Assembly (NCBI GenBank): GCA_958439425.1
Contig: CAUBVH010000003.1
Coordinates: 96,122-160,121, forward strand
From: an uncultured Collinsella sp.
GTDB taxonomy: Bacteria; Actinomycetota; Coriobacteriia; Coriobacteriales; Coriobacteriaceae
Length of the DNA stretch: 64,000 nucleotides
Reading direction: 5' to 3'
Both the position numbers and the translations under genes were made by a program. Positions 1 to 11,875 of the stretch are shown here, piece by piece. Under the pieces are notes generated by a model. That model did not search any database. It was given only the letters and a program-made list of their open reading frames with translations, and was not told where the DNA came from. Every line of letters starts with the position of its first letter. Within the stretch, counting starts at the first letter, position 1.

Positions 1-2241
1 GTCGCTCACGGCCTCGGGGTTGTTGTTCTCGGCGTACATCGGCACGATAGCGTTGGCCTTCACAAACAGCGGCAGCTTCCAAAGCGGAGCCTCGTAGTTG
101 TTGAGAACCTGGCCGCCGCGATACTGCTTACCCGAGAAGTAATCGATCCAGATGGTGGGATTCTCGTCGGTGCCGTAGTTGGGGAGGTAAATCCCATTGC
201 GAATGTCGTTGCCGTTCTCGTCTGCCTGGGTATCCTGATACACCGGTGCCACTAGGAAGTTCTCACCGAACATATACTGGTACTGCGTCGAAGTGCTTGC
301 GGCGTACTCGGAGTTGTCGGAAAGCAGCATGGCGCGGATCATGGGCAGGCCGGCATCGCCGTTACCCGTGTCGATGTTGGCCGCCGAGGCCGCGCTCGTG
401 TAGATATAGGGCATGAGCTGCGCCTTGAGCTTGAGGTAGAAGCGCGAGATGCCTGTGTAGGGATCGCCGTGCGTCATGGGCGATTTACGGTAGGTGCCCC
501 AACCGTCCATGTCAAGCATAGAGGGCGTGAACGTCTTCCACTGGTAGTCACGCGCAGAGATGATGGGGTCGCCGCCAAAGATGCCATCCATGTCGGAGCC
601 GATGTTGGGGTTGCCCGAAAGACTCTGACCGATATACGTGGGGATATGGAAGCGAATGTACTCCCAGTTACCGCCATACTGGTCGCCGGTCCAAATGCCA
701 CCAAAGCGCTGCGTGCCGGCCCAACCATCGAGCGTGATGATGTTGGGGCGCTTGTTAGCGCCGGTCGTCACCGTGTCATAAGCTGTCTTGATGCCATTAA
801 GACCAAAGGAGTAGCCAGATCCAACCCAGGCAACGTCGGTCTTAAGGGTAGTGATGCCTCCCGTCTTGACCTCGGCGTCGAAGTCGCGAAGCAGATGCCA
901 CGGGGTCTCAGGGTTGCTGTCGGGCTCAAGGTTGGACTGGGTCCACAAGCCCGTGCTCACACCCTTGGAGTTGGCATACTCGGTGAACTTCTTAAGGTTG
1001 TCGACATTGGCACGCACAGCGTTAAGACGGTCGGCCGAGCTCGCTCCGTCGGAGTTGACGCCGCCGGTCTTGTAGTAACCGTTCTGGCCATAGCCGGCGC
1101 CGTAACCGTCGTTCGGCAGGAACCAGCCGAGCGGCATGTCGTTGTCCTCGTAGTCATCGATAACCTGACGAGCAGAGAACTGGCGGTCGAAATCGGTCGC
1201 TTTCATGTTCTCGGTATCAACCGTAGGGCCCTCACCGTTGAGCGTCTCGGCCGCAAGTGTGCCGTCGAGCTTGTAGCCCGTCGACATGCCAGACTCGTAC
1301 TTAACGTCGCCCTTCTCGCTCGAGGACTTGCTGCCCTTGGTCTCCCACTTCTTTTGACCCGAGGTCGTTGACCAGCCATCACGGTTATAGGCATTAAGAT
1401 GACCAAGGTAGAACCCGTACTCGGGCAGCAGTACCGGGTTACCGGTCACCTTGTAGTAGTCCTGCAGCATCTCGGTTGCCACGTTCGAAGCGCCCTCGTT
1501 GGTCGCCACGAAGTAGTAGGCATCAAACTCATTCTCGCTGTGCAAAGTCGTGACCGTCGATGAGTCCGTGGAACCGAAGTCGTAGGAACCCTCTGCAAAC
1601 GTGTTTCGGAGTACGCCGTAGCCGTCACTCGTCCAATAAAACGGGTTGGGCGAGGCAACGCCGCCATCGGTCCAGTTGTTCGTGTTGGAGATGGCGATGG
1701 TCTGGTTGGTGTGCAGGAAGCGTCCGTTCTGGGTGCCGCCGCCAAAGAAGTTCTCGGACTTCTCCTTGGCGAGCGTCTGGACGGTACCCTTCTTATCAAG
1801 GTCGAGGGACGCGGACTCGGAAACCACGACACGGTCGCCTGACTTGATACTCATCTTGCCGGTCGCCTTGTCCAGGATCACGGTCGCCTTTCCGCCGGTG
1901 ATCTCGATAGTGTCGCCCTTGTCGGCAACCGTCGCACTCGGCTTGCTGTAGGTGTCCGAGGTATCGGGCTGAGCCTGGATTTTAGCCGTGTGGGACTTAC
2001 TGCGCGGTGTGGCGTAATCGGAAAACTCACCCTTGGGGTCGACGTTATAACGGAAAATACCGTCCTCGAGGAACGTAATACGGCCCTTGATGCCGTCAGC
2101 GAAATCGATGTCGACGACATTCGAGGCAGACTGTGACACGGTCGCTGAGTCGACGCCCTTGAGTGGCGTGGCAATCGCCTGTTGGGGATTGGCAAACACG
2201 AGCGTCGCTGCAGTGGCAACGAGGACCGCGCTTCCCTTCAC
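1..2241 (-). CDS. Secreted glycoside hydrolase family 31 (alpha-glucosidase/alpha-xylosidase-like), 3' end outside window
   Basis: The minus-strand frame is open from about 2386 to the window edge, so the C-terminus is missing. It reads as GH31: FFGGGTQNGRF in the N-terminal beta-sandwich domain, the nucleophile segment LKTDVAWVGSGY near 840, the acid/base segment IWTGDQYGGNWEYIRFHIP near 700, then SDMDGIFGG and LWKLPLFVKANAIVPM. GH31 enzymes cleave alpha-linked glucosides or xylosides; the substrate cannot be told here. A hydrophobic stretch (SAVLVATAATLVFA) is a signal-peptide core, so the enzyme is probably exported. The start is uncertain. The in-frame GTG at 2241 has no good ribosome binding site, whereas AAGGAG sits before a GTG at 2273 that is one base out of frame (see findings). 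Confidence 0.85.
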   Translation of the reverse strand, partial: MKGSAVLVATAATLVFANPQQAIATPLKGVDSATVSQSASNVVDIDFADGIKGRITFLEDGIFRYNVDPKGEFSDYATPRSKSHTAKIQAQPDTSDTYSKPSATVADKGDTIEITGGKATVILDKATGKMSIKSGDRVVVSESASLDLDKKGTVQTLAKEKSENFFGGGTQNGRFLHTNQTIAISNTNNWTDGGVASPNPFYWTSDGYGVLRNTFAEGSYDFGSTDSSTVTTLHSENEFDAYYFVATNEGASNVATEMLQDYYKVTGNPVLLPEYGFYLGHLNAYNRDGWSTTSGQKKWETKGSKSSSEKGDVKYESGMSTGYKLDGTLAAETLNGEGPTVDTENMKATDFDRQFSARQVIDDYEDNDMPLGWFLPNDGYGAGYGQNGYYKTGGVNSDGASSADRLNAVRANVDNLKKFTEYANSKGVSTGLWTQSNLEPDSNPETPWHLLRDFDAEVKTGGITTLKTDVAWVGSGYSFGLNGIKTAYDTVTTGANKRPNIITLDGWAGTQRFGGIWTGDQYGGNWEYIRFHIPTYIGQSLSGNPNIGSDMDGIFGGDPIISARDYQWKTFTPSMLDMDGWGTYRKSPMTHGDPYTGISRFYLKLKAQLMPYIYTSAASAANIDTGNGDAGLPMIRAMLLSDNSEYAASTSTQYQYMFGENFLVAPVYQDTQADENGNDIRNGIYLPNYGTDENPTIWIDYFSGKQYRGGQVLNNYEAPLWKLPLFVKANAIVPMYAENNNPEAVSD

Positions 2242-2524
2242 CCACCGTTTCGTAAAATGGAATTCCTGCGCACCTGGTCTCCTTTCTTCCGAGATGCTGA
2301 GGTGCCGAGGACGCCCCCCGGCAGCATGGGAAAACGTATCAAACGGGGATGTTCGGTACATTCCGCACAATGGGGCCACCCGTTACCAAGGGGCCAACTG
2401 GTAGTAACCAGATAGCCACCTACTTGGTCATATCAGTATATGGGAGCACTTGCGCAACCAAGTTCGGAAGTCCACCAGCGGCAGTAAAATGAGCGTCAAC
2501 GGCAAGGTGGGCTTAATAAGCCAT

Positions 2525-2534
2525 ACCAATTGGT
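2525..2534. promoter_or_regulatory. Candidate operator palindrome upstream of the GH31 gene
   Basis: ACCAATTGGT is a perfect 10-bp palindrome. On the minus strand it lies just after a TTGACT that could be a -35 element and before TATTAA, about 250 bp upstream of the GH31 start. Sugar-responsive LacI or GntR repressors bind palindromes in such places, but no regulator gene is in view. Confidence 0.3.
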
Positions 2535-2727
2535 TCTTCAGTCAAATACCAATCTAGCAAAAATGTACTGTTTATCTGGTATTACACAGACCATACCTTT
2601 CCCTCGGGAACTGGGCTTCGCGAAGTTTCCCGAGAGAAAAGCTCGACCGCCGCCCTGCGACCTACCGGAGATTGCTATGCCGTACGTTGGCTGATTTGGT
2701 TTGGAATGAGAGGTTGACGGAGGATGG

Positions 2728-2930
2728 TGGACAGTTAGTTCAGATTTGTATTTTTTGGCCGGGTCCTTACGTGCAAACGTATCGTTTTGAAGCCGTTTTA
2801 GACCCAATAACGCCCTTTTCTCATTCCTGACTGCGCATCCTTGTCGCATCAGACCGCCAAGAACGACTCATTTGAGCTCAAATCGGCCTTTTCCACCCTC
2901 ACAAAAATACAAATCTGAACTAACTGTCCA
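2728..2930. repeat. 203-bp segment with 28-bp perfect terminal inverted repeats (MITE-like)
   Basis: Positions 2728-2755 (beginning TGGACAGTTAGTTCAG) are exactly complementary to 2903-2930. The 147-bp interior has no credible gene but contains a 14-bp palindrome, ATTTGAGCTCAAAT, at 2870-2883. The structure resembles a miniature inverted-repeat element. No clear target-site duplication is visible, so a paired-terminator or other structural role remains possible. Confidence 0.55.
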
Positions 2931-2956
2931 GCGGCACTCTCAGTCAGCCACAAAAA

Positions 2957-2989
2957 GGTCCTCCGGTGAATGCAATTCACCGGAGGACC
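2957..2989 (-). terminator. Rho-independent terminator of carAB
   Basis: A perfect 15-bp stem (2957-2971 with 2975-2989) has a 3-nt loop. On the minus strand it is followed directly by TTTTT (2952-2956). It lies about 200 nt past the carB stop. Confidence 0.85.
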
Positions 2990-3088
2990 CCATACAAAAC
3001 GTGGGCTCTGCCCACACTCACTTTTTATTCAGCCCTAGTCATCGCGCAAAGCCCCTTCGGCAGCACACGGTGCAACCGAGTCACCGTA

Positions 3089-3177
3089 GGCCGGGGCGGA
3101 GGGGGCTGAGTTTCCCCCTTCGCTCCGGCTGCAAGCAGAGTCGCTCAGTGAGAAACTCAGCCCCCTCCGCCCCGGCC
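3089..3177. repeat. Long inverted repeat between carB and its terminator
   Basis: Positions 3089-3114 and 3152-3177 are perfectly complementary over 26 bp, G+C-rich with a GGCCGGGGCGGAGGGGGCTG core, around a 37-nt loop. It starts 13 nt after the carB stop. It would form a very stable hairpin in the carAB 3' untranslated region. Confidence 0.75.
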
Positions 3178-3189
3178 GGCCAGCTCAAT

Positions 3190-6504
<3,315 letters not shown>

Positions 6505-6505
6505 G

Positions 6506-7945
6506 TTAGTTCTCCTCGGTCGCAGCGTTCTCGGACTCGGCGAAATTCCAGCCGGCGAGGCGGTCCTTCGCGGTGTCGATGTCCAGGTAGTTCTCCTCGC
6601 CGTCCATGAGTCGCGTAAAGGCGGTAAAGAGATAGTGGGCATCGGTGGGGCCAGGCGAAGCCTCGGGGTGGTACTGGATCGAGAAACACGGGGCGTCGAG
6701 CAGCTGGATGCCCTCGGCGGTGCCGTCGTTGAGGTTCACATGTGTCAGGCGAATGCGACCAAAGCGCTCGTTCATCACGACCGGCGCGATGCCGCGACGC
6801 ACCCAGGCGCGCAGGTCACCGTCGGCCGCATGCTCGGTTTCGCCGCCGGAAAGCTCCGGAATCAGTTTGCCCAGACTGGGGAACAGCAGGCCAAAGCCGT
6901 GGTTTTGCGCGGTGATCTCCACGCGACGGCTCACCAGATTCATAACCGGCTGGTTACCGCCACGGTGACCGAATTTAAGCTTTTCCATTTGGGCGCCGCA
7001 GGCCAGGCTGATCATCTGGTGACCGAGGCAAATGCCAAAGACCGGCACCTTGCCGATCAGCTGCTGTACCTGCTCATAGGTCTCCACCACGGCATCGGGG
7101 TCGCCGGGGCCGTTGGACAAAAAGACGCCATCGGGATTCATGTCGAGCACCTCACTCGCGGGCGTATCCCACGGCACGACGGTGAGATCGCAGCCGGCAC
7201 GGACCAGGCCCTCCAGAATACCGCGCTTCACACCGCAGTCGTAGGCGACCACTTTGTGACGGGCAGGAGCGGCAGCCGCAAGCGCAAAGTCATGCGTGGC
7301 AGGCAGGTCGGCGGCCACAAACTCGTGAGGCGCGGGGCAACTTACGGTCTTGACCAGGTTCTCGCCTACCAGCGTGGGCGCAGCGGACAAGCGCTCGGCA
7401 AGCTCGTCGACGTCGAAGATCTCGGTCGAGATAATGCCCATCTTGGAACCATTGTCGCGCAGATGGCGCACCAGAGCGCGGGTGTCGATACCCTCGATAG
7501 CGACGATGCCGTGAGCGCGCAGGTACTCCGGCACGCTGACGGCCGAGCGCCAGTTAGAAGGCGTGGCGCACATATCGCGAACGATCATGCCGCGCATAGC
7601 CGGAGCGCTCGCAGGGCGCACGGCGTCGCCGGGGAAGGCCGACTGGACATCGGTCTCGTCGATACCGTAATTGCCGATCTGCGGATAGGTCATGGTTACA
7701 ATTTGGCCGGCATAACTCGGGTCGGTCATGACCTCAAAGTAGCCCTCGAGCGAGGTGTTGAAGCAGACTTCGCCGGTCGCGGTGCCCTCGGCGCCGCATG
7801 CACGTCCATAAAAAATGGTCCCATCCTCAAGATACAGGATACAGGGACCGCAGGTGCCCTTGCTGGTTTTGGCCAGCATACGCTGGCAAAGCTCGCTGGG
7901 CGCGAAGGTGCGGGCGGCAGCGCCCGCGGTATGGTTGTTCGCCAT
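6506..7945 (-). CDS. carA: Carbamoyl-phosphate synthase small chain (glutaminase)
   Basis: CarA hydrolyses glutamine and channels ammonia to CarB. The N-terminal small-chain domain (ATGEVCFNTSLEGYFEVMTD) is followed by a class I glutamine amidotransferase domain with SNGPGDPD, the nucleophile Cys in FGICLGHQ, and the catalytic His/Glu in QYHPEASPGP. At 479 residues it is about 100 longer than most CarA proteins. The extra length is an N-terminal extension of about 40 residues and a C-terminal tail after the amidotransferase domain. ATG at 7945 is chosen because GAAGGAGA precedes it by 4-5 nt. The ribosome binding site directly follows a PyrR-type hairpin, so translation is probably repressed by PyrR when UMP is plentiful. 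Confidence 0.96.
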   Translation of the reverse strand: MANNHTAGAAARTFAPSELCQRMLAKTSKGTCGPCILYLEDGTIFYGRACGAEGTATGEVCFNTSLEGYFEVMTDPSYAGQIVTMTYPQIGNYGIDETDVQSAFPGDAVRPASAPAMRGMIVRDMCATPSNWRSAVSVPEYLRAHGIVAIEGIDTRALVRHLRDNGSKMGIISTEIFDVDELAERLSAAPTLVGENLVKTVSCPAPHEFVAADLPATHDFALAAAAPARHKVVAYDCGVKRGILEGLVRAGCDLTVVPWDTPASEVLDMNPDGVFLSNGPGDPDAVVETYEQVQQLIGKVPVFGICLGHQMISLACGAQMEKLKFGHRGGNQPVMNLVSRRVEITAQNHGFGLLFPSLGKLIPELSGGETEHAADGDLRAWVRRGIAPVVMNERFGRIRLTHVNLNDGTAEGIQLLDAPCFSIQYHPEASPGPTDAHYLFTAFTRLMDGEENYLDIDTAKDRLAGWNFAESENAATEEN

Positions 7946-7956
7946 AATTCTCCTTC

Positions 7957-7974
7957 CCGGTCTCACAGGACCGG
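7957..7974 (-). promoter_or_regulatory. PyrR-binding-type RNA hairpin in the carA leader
   Basis: On the minus strand CCGGTC-CTGTGA-GACCGG forms a 6-bp stem with hexaloop CUGUGA. This matches the conserved PyrR-recognition loop pattern (UCCNGNGAG around a CNGNGA hexaloop). The stem ends next to the GAAGGAG ribosome binding site of carA, so protein bound here could block translation, as described for mycobacterial pyr leaders. A TACAAT -10-like element lies about 40 nt upstream. The assignment rests on motif match only. Confidence 0.6.
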
Positions 7975-8110
7975 CTTAAAGGTGTGTAGTTAGGCCTCGC
8001 GGTATTGTAACCGCAAGCATGCCTCATGGCGTTAATTTCATCGAAATGTTTACGAAATGATAATTATGACTTTCTATGCATAATGATTATTTAATCCCCG
8101 TCCCAGAAAA

Positions 8111-8147
8111 ATTATCCCGCGTGGGCTTGTGGCTCACGCGGGATAAT
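8111..8147 (-). terminator. Terminator after the 8154-9119 gene
   Basis: A 13-bp perfect stem, ATTATCCCGCGTG with its complement, encloses an 11-nt loop and is followed on the minus strand by a T-run (8107-8110). It begins 7 nt after the stop codon. Confidence 0.85.
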
Positions 8148-8153
8148 GGCCTC

Positions 8154-9119
8154 TTACTTTTGCTTGTCCTGTTCCAGCAGATCGGACGGTGAGCGATCGG
8201 GCTTGCCGCCGCGGAAAATCTCGCGGCCATGCAGACGATGCTCCAGGTCACGTTCGGCCTTTTCCTCGTCAATCTTGGTCTGGCTCACCACCGGGTCCTC
8301 GATCAGCGACGAAACCGAGTTCACCTGTTTTTGAATGCGCTCGGCAATGGTGTCGTCCATGCTTACGATGCGCATCTTCCAGTCGATACTCGTGGCGTTG
8401 GATGAGCTCTTGGTCCACACAAACGTCAAAATGGCGCTCTGATGACCCCGCGCGGGAAACATGCCAAAGAAGGAATCGTGCTGAATGTTGCTATCCTCGT
8501 CGATATAGGCGTGAACGTTATACACCACGCGGTCGATCTTATCGTTGAGCAGCGCGTTGGTCGCAAGCGCAGCGGCCTGAATCTGCCCGTTGGACAGCAG
8601 CTCGAGCTCGTTGGCAGACGATGTGTCCAACACCGTCACCTCGACCGTGCCCGTACGCTCATCAGCTTCATCGACGGTAAAGTCGAGCGGGAACTGCGTA
8701 AAGCCGTTGCCCCACTCAAGGCCGCCCTTCAGCGCCGTCGAAACGGTATCCACCGAAACGCTCTCGGACAGGTTGGCGGTGTTCAGGCGTCGCATCACGC
8801 CGTAGCCAATCTGCATGCCCACAATCAGCACCAAGATGCCAATGACCACGGCCATGGCAGTCTTCGTAATGGTATGGCTCACCTGCGAGCCCGAAGGGTC
8901 GTCCTCGGACAGCGGGTCGATATGTTTTGCCTGGCTCGCGCGGTCCTCGCTGCGCAGCTGCGCTAGCGCCGCTTTGTCACCGCGCTTGGCCGCAGCCTCC
9001 TTCTCACGCATGCGCTCGGTGCGCTTTTTGGCAAGCGTGGGATCCAAGACACCGGATGCATCGATTTCGGAGAATAACTCCGTCACTTCTTCCGGAGTCA
9101 AAGGGTTCTTGTCAGCCAT
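8154..9119 (-). CDS. Single-pass membrane protein of unknown function
   Basis: 321 residues. The first 90 are charged and probably cytoplasmic (KKRTERMREKEAAAKRGDKA). One membrane segment follows at about 90-112 (MAVVIGILVLIVGMQIGYGVM), then an extracellular domain of about 150 residues with alternating beta-like pattern, and a charged C-terminal tail rich in Asp, Glu, Lys and Arg. I recognise no family or catalytic motif. It lies 19 nt downstream of the ABC exporter gene on the same strand and probably shares its transcript, so a link to export or envelope function is possible but unproven. Confidence 0.85.
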   Translation of the reverse strand: MADKNPLTPEEVTELFSEIDASGVLDPTLAKKRTERMREKEAAAKRGDKAALAQLRSEDRASQAKHIDPLSEDDPSGSQVSHTITKTAMAVVIGILVLIVGMQIGYGVMRRLNTANLSESVSVDTVSTALKGGLEWGNGFTQFPLDFTVDEADERTGTVEVTVLDTSSANELELLSNGQIQAAALATNALLNDKIDRVVYNVHAYIDEDSNIQHDSFFGMFPARGHQSAILTFVWTKSSSNATSIDWKMRIVSMDDTIAERIQKQVNSVSSLIEDPVVSQTKIDEEKAERDLEHRLHGREIFRGGKPDRSPSDLLEQDKQK

Positions 9120-9138
9120 AAACTTCCTGTCATATCAA

Positions 9139-10911
9139 TCAGTCGAGCTCGTGCGCACGCGCACCTTCGAACTGCATTCGATAGTAACGGGCATAAGTGC
9201 CGCCACGGGCGAGAAGCTCCTCGTGCGTGCCACGCTCCACAACGCGACCATGCTCAACGGTCGCGATCTCATCGGCATGCTTAATGGTCGAAAGACGGTG
9301 GGCGATGATAATCGTGGTGCGGCCGCGTGCCAGCTCTTCGAGCGACTCCTGCACCGCCTCCTCGCTCTCGTTATCCAAAGCACTCGTCGCCTCATCCAAA
9401 ATAAGGATCTTGGGGTTCTTGAGAAACACTCGCGCGATGGCAACACGCTGCTTCTGTCCGCCCGAAAGACGGCTGCCGCGCTCGCCCACGACCGTGTCAT
9501 AACCCTGTGGAAGCGACTCGATAAAGGCATCGATGTTGGCGCGACGGGCGGCCTCGGCGATCTCTCCTGCCGTAGCGCCCGGCTTGCCGTAGGCGATGTT
9601 CTCGCCAATCGTGCCGTCAAACAGATAGACATCCTGCTGCACCAGGCCGATGGCGCGACGCAGGCTCTGCTGCGTCACATCGCGCACGTCCTGGCCGTCG
9701 ATGCTAATGGATCCGGCAGCCACGTCATAAAAGCGCGGCAGCAGCGAACAGGTCGTGGACTTGCCACCGCCCGAAGGGCCAACCAAAGCGATGGTCTGCC
9801 CGGGCTTGATGGACAGATTCATATGGTCGATAACGGGACGCTCTTCGGCATCGCCCTCGCCCAGCTCAACGTCCTCGTAGTTAAAGCACACGTCGTGATA
9901 TTCCACGGCGCCGGCAGTCACCTGCAGATCCGTGGCGCCCGGCTTGTCCTGGATATCCGGCACGGTCGAGAGCACCTCGTCCATACGCTTAAAGCCGGCG
10001 ATAGCCTTCTGATACGTTTCGGCCGAATTGACGAGCGTCTCGAGCGGCGTGCAGAACAGCGAAATATAGAGTGCAAAGGTCGCCATATCGACCGCCTGCA
10101 GCTGTCCCTGGGCGACCAGCCAGCCGCCCAGCAGTACCACGATCACATAGAGCACACCCGAGAGCAGGCCATACGTCGCAGTATAGACGCCCATGGCGTG
10201 ATACATGTTTTCCTTGGACGAAAGGTAGCGATTGTTGGAGGCGCGGAACTTAGAGCGCTCGGTCTCCTCATTGGCAAAGCTCTTGACCACGCGCATGCCC
10301 GCCAGCGAATCCTGCAGCTGCGCATTGATGCCGCTGATTTTTTTGCGATTGTCGCTAAAGACCTCGCGCATGCGCATGTTCTGCCAAAACATGATGACCG
10401 CAAACGCTGCTGTCACCACAGCCATGGCAAGCGCCAGCACCGGGGCGATGGTAAAGAGGATCACAAACGAGCCGATAATCTCGATGCCGCAGATGATGAT
10501 CCACTCGGGCACATGGTGCGCCGCCTCGCAGATATCGAACAGGTCGTTGACCACGCGGCTCATCATGTCGCCCGAGCTGTTGCGATCGAAGTATGCAAAG
10601 CTAAAGCGCTCGTACTGATCGAACAGGTCCTCGCGCATCTTGGACTCCATGCGCGCGCCCATCACATGGCCCCAGTAGCTCACAAAGTAGCGGCAGGCGC
10701 AGCGGATGGCATACATCAGCACCAGTCCCACCGCAATCATACCGAGCGCCTGCATAATGGCAGCCTGACCCTGGGTAAACAACCCGCCGGTCAGATTGCG
10801 CAGAATAATAGGAAACGCAAGGTCAATGGCAGCAAGCACCAGAGCACAAACAGTATCGGCAACAAAAAGCCCCGTCTGGGGCTCGTAATACGAGAGAAAC
10901 CTTTTAAACAT
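9139..10911 (-). CDS. ABC transporter, fused membrane and ATPase domains (MdlB/MsbA-like exporter half)
   Basis: 590 residues, the standard size for a type IV ABC exporter half-molecule. The N-terminal membrane domain has about six helices (roughly 1-310). The nucleotide-binding domain has Walker A GPSGGGKSTT, a Q-loop, signature LSGGQKQR, Walker B ILILDEATSALD and switch His in IIIAHRLSTIKHAD. No second half-transporter is adjacent, so it probably works as a homodimer. Substrates of this family range from drugs to lipids and peptides and cannot be inferred here. ATG at 10911 begins MFKRFLSYYEPQTG. It is the first gene of a two-gene unit with the membrane protein downstream. Confidence 0.92.
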   Translation of the reverse strand: MFKRFLSYYEPQTGLFVADTVCALVLAAIDLAFPIILRNLTGGLFTQGQAAIMQALGMIAVGLVLMYAIRCACRYFVSYWGHVMGARMESKMREDLFDQYERFSFAYFDRNSSGDMMSRVVNDLFDICEAAHHVPEWIIICGIEIIGSFVILFTIAPVLALAMAVVTAAFAVIMFWQNMRMREVFSDNRKKISGINAQLQDSLAGMRVVKSFANEETERSKFRASNNRYLSSKENMYHAMGVYTATYGLLSGVLYVIVVLLGGWLVAQGQLQAVDMATFALYISLFCTPLETLVNSAETYQKAIAGFKRMDEVLSTVPDIQDKPGATDLQVTAGAVEYHDVCFNYEDVELGEGDAEERPVIDHMNLSIKPGQTIALVGPSGGGKSTTCSLLPRFYDVAAGSISIDGQDVRDVTQQSLRRAIGLVQQDVYLFDGTIGENIAYGKPGATAGEIAEAARRANIDAFIESLPQGYDTVVGERGSRLSGGQKQRVAIARVFLKNPKILILDEATSALDNESEEAVQESLEELARGRTTIIIAHRLSTIKHADEIATVEHGRVVERGTHEELLARGGTYARYYRMQFEGARAHELD

Positions 10912-11019
10912 GCAATCCTCGAAGAGAAATAAATAGCGTGAGAAATCCGGTTGAACCGGTCAGGCTGAAAACAAAGCGTCCCAACAAGCATAACGCCGAT
11001 GTTCTGGCAGCGTCAGCGA

Positions 11020-11117
11020 AAACGTCCCTAAGCGAGCAAGGTGCCTTGAAAGAGGAGCGACGCGTACTTCGGTACGCGAGCGACGATTGAAAGGCAGATT
11101 GCCGCTTAGGGGCGTTT
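11020..11117. repeat. Long imperfect palindrome upstream of the ABC exporter gene
   Basis: The outer arms AAACGTCCCTAAGCG (11020-11034) and CGCTTAGGGGCGTTT (11103-11117) pair with one G-T. GTGCCTT/AAGGCA pairs inside, and GCGTACTTCGGTACGC (11062-11077) is the core hairpin. The whole could fold as one rod-like hairpin. It lies between the NUDIX gene and the ABC exporter gene, and no gene is visible inside. Confidence 0.6.
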
Positions 11118-11130
11118 GCAGCGTCGACTC

Positions 11131-11158
11131 GTTACGCGGTTTGGTAAAACCGCGTAAC
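11131..11158 (-). terminator. Hairpin directly after the NUDIX gene stop
   Basis: A 12-bp perfect stem, GTTACGCGGTTT with its complement, has a 4-nt loop and begins immediately after the stop codon at 11159-11161. There is no T-run on the minus strand, so it may be a processing or weak termination structure rather than a classic terminator. Confidence 0.5.
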
Positions 11159-11854
11159 CTAGAGCTCGGCCCCACCCAAGCGGTGCGCGATGCTGTCGCA
11201 GGCAAGCGCGCCTACGACGGTCTTGGCGTCTTCGATCTTGCCGTCGAGCACGGCGTCGATCAGCTCGTGCAGCGGCACCAGGTCCACGTTGACAAACTCA
11301 TCATCGTCGGGGTTGGGCGCATCAAACTCGAGCTTGGTGGCCAGGTAGATGTGGATAATCTCGTCGCAGAAACCGCAGGTCGTGACAATCGACGTCAAAA
11401 AGCGAATACGGCCGGCCCTAAAGCCCGTCTCCTCATGCAGCTCGCGTTTGGCGCAATCGAGCGGGTCCTCGCCCGGGTCGAGCTTGCCGGCGGGAATCTC
11501 GACCGTCACGCGGTCGATAGCGGTGCGATACTGACGCACCAGCACGATCTTGCCGGTCTCGGTCAGCGCGACAACGGCCGCCGCGCCAGGATGACGAATC
11601 ACATCGCGGGCACTGCGGTGGCCGTTGGGCAGTTCAACCTCAAGACGGTGGACGTCGAGGATCTTGCCCTTCCAGGCGCACTCCTCCGAAAGAATCTTCT
11701 CGTGCAGCAGCGCGTCATGCGGGTCTTCGTCCCCCAGCACCAGCACCGGCTCATCGGCAACCTCGCCGCCCGGCTCGCCCTCTGCGTGTCCGTACGCGCG
11801 GCTGTCTTCCTCGACGATCTGCGCGTCCACGAGCTCTTCGTTCTTATCGTCCAT
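11159..11854 (-). CDS. NUDIX hydrolase, ADP-ribose pyrophosphatase-like
   Basis: 231 residues. The NUDIX box is complete: GKLDPGEDPLDCAKRELHEE followed by TGF, fitting GX5EX7REUXEEXGU. The surrounding core (VVALTETGKIVLVRQYRTAI, VEIPAGKLDPGE) is typical of ADP-ribose pyrophosphatases, which split ADP-ribose to AMP and ribose 5-phosphate. An acidic N-terminal extension of about 70 residues precedes the catalytic core. ATG at 11854 (MDDKNEEL) is preferred over ATG at 11863 because GGGAGGA is only 1-2 nt from the latter. It lies 21 nt after purD and is likely co-transcribed with it. Confidence 0.9.
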   Translation of the reverse strand: MDDKNEELVDAQIVEEDSRAYGHAEGEPGGEVADEPVLVLGDEDPHDALLHEKILSEECAWKGKILDVHRLEVELPNGHRSARDVIRHPGAAAVVALTETGKIVLVRQYRTAIDRVTVEIPAGKLDPGEDPLDCAKRELHEETGFRAGRIRFLTSIVTTCGFCDEIIHIYLATKLEFDAPNPDDDEFVNVDLVPLHELIDAVLDGKIEDAKTVVGALACDSIAHRLGGAEL

Positions 11855-11875
11855 CCGTCTCATTCCTCCCGGATT

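Larger units (their letters stand above)
2274..3189. other. 916-bp intergenic region without a credible gene
   Basis: It lies between the divergent 5' end of the GH31 gene and the 3' end of carB. It holds a 10-bp palindrome (ACCAATTGGT, 2525-2534) in the likely GH31 promoter area, a hairpin at 2603-2634, a 203-bp segment bounded by 28-bp perfect inverted repeats (2728-2930), the carAB terminator (2957-2989) and a long inverted repeat (3089-3177). Open frames crossing it have no ribosome binding site and no recognisable protein features. Confidence 0.7.

Noticed and set aside
2603..2634. Hairpin CTCGGGAA/TTCCCGAG as a terminator or riboswitch
   Set aside because: No T-run in the relevant direction and no match to a known riboswitch; left as a plain hairpin.
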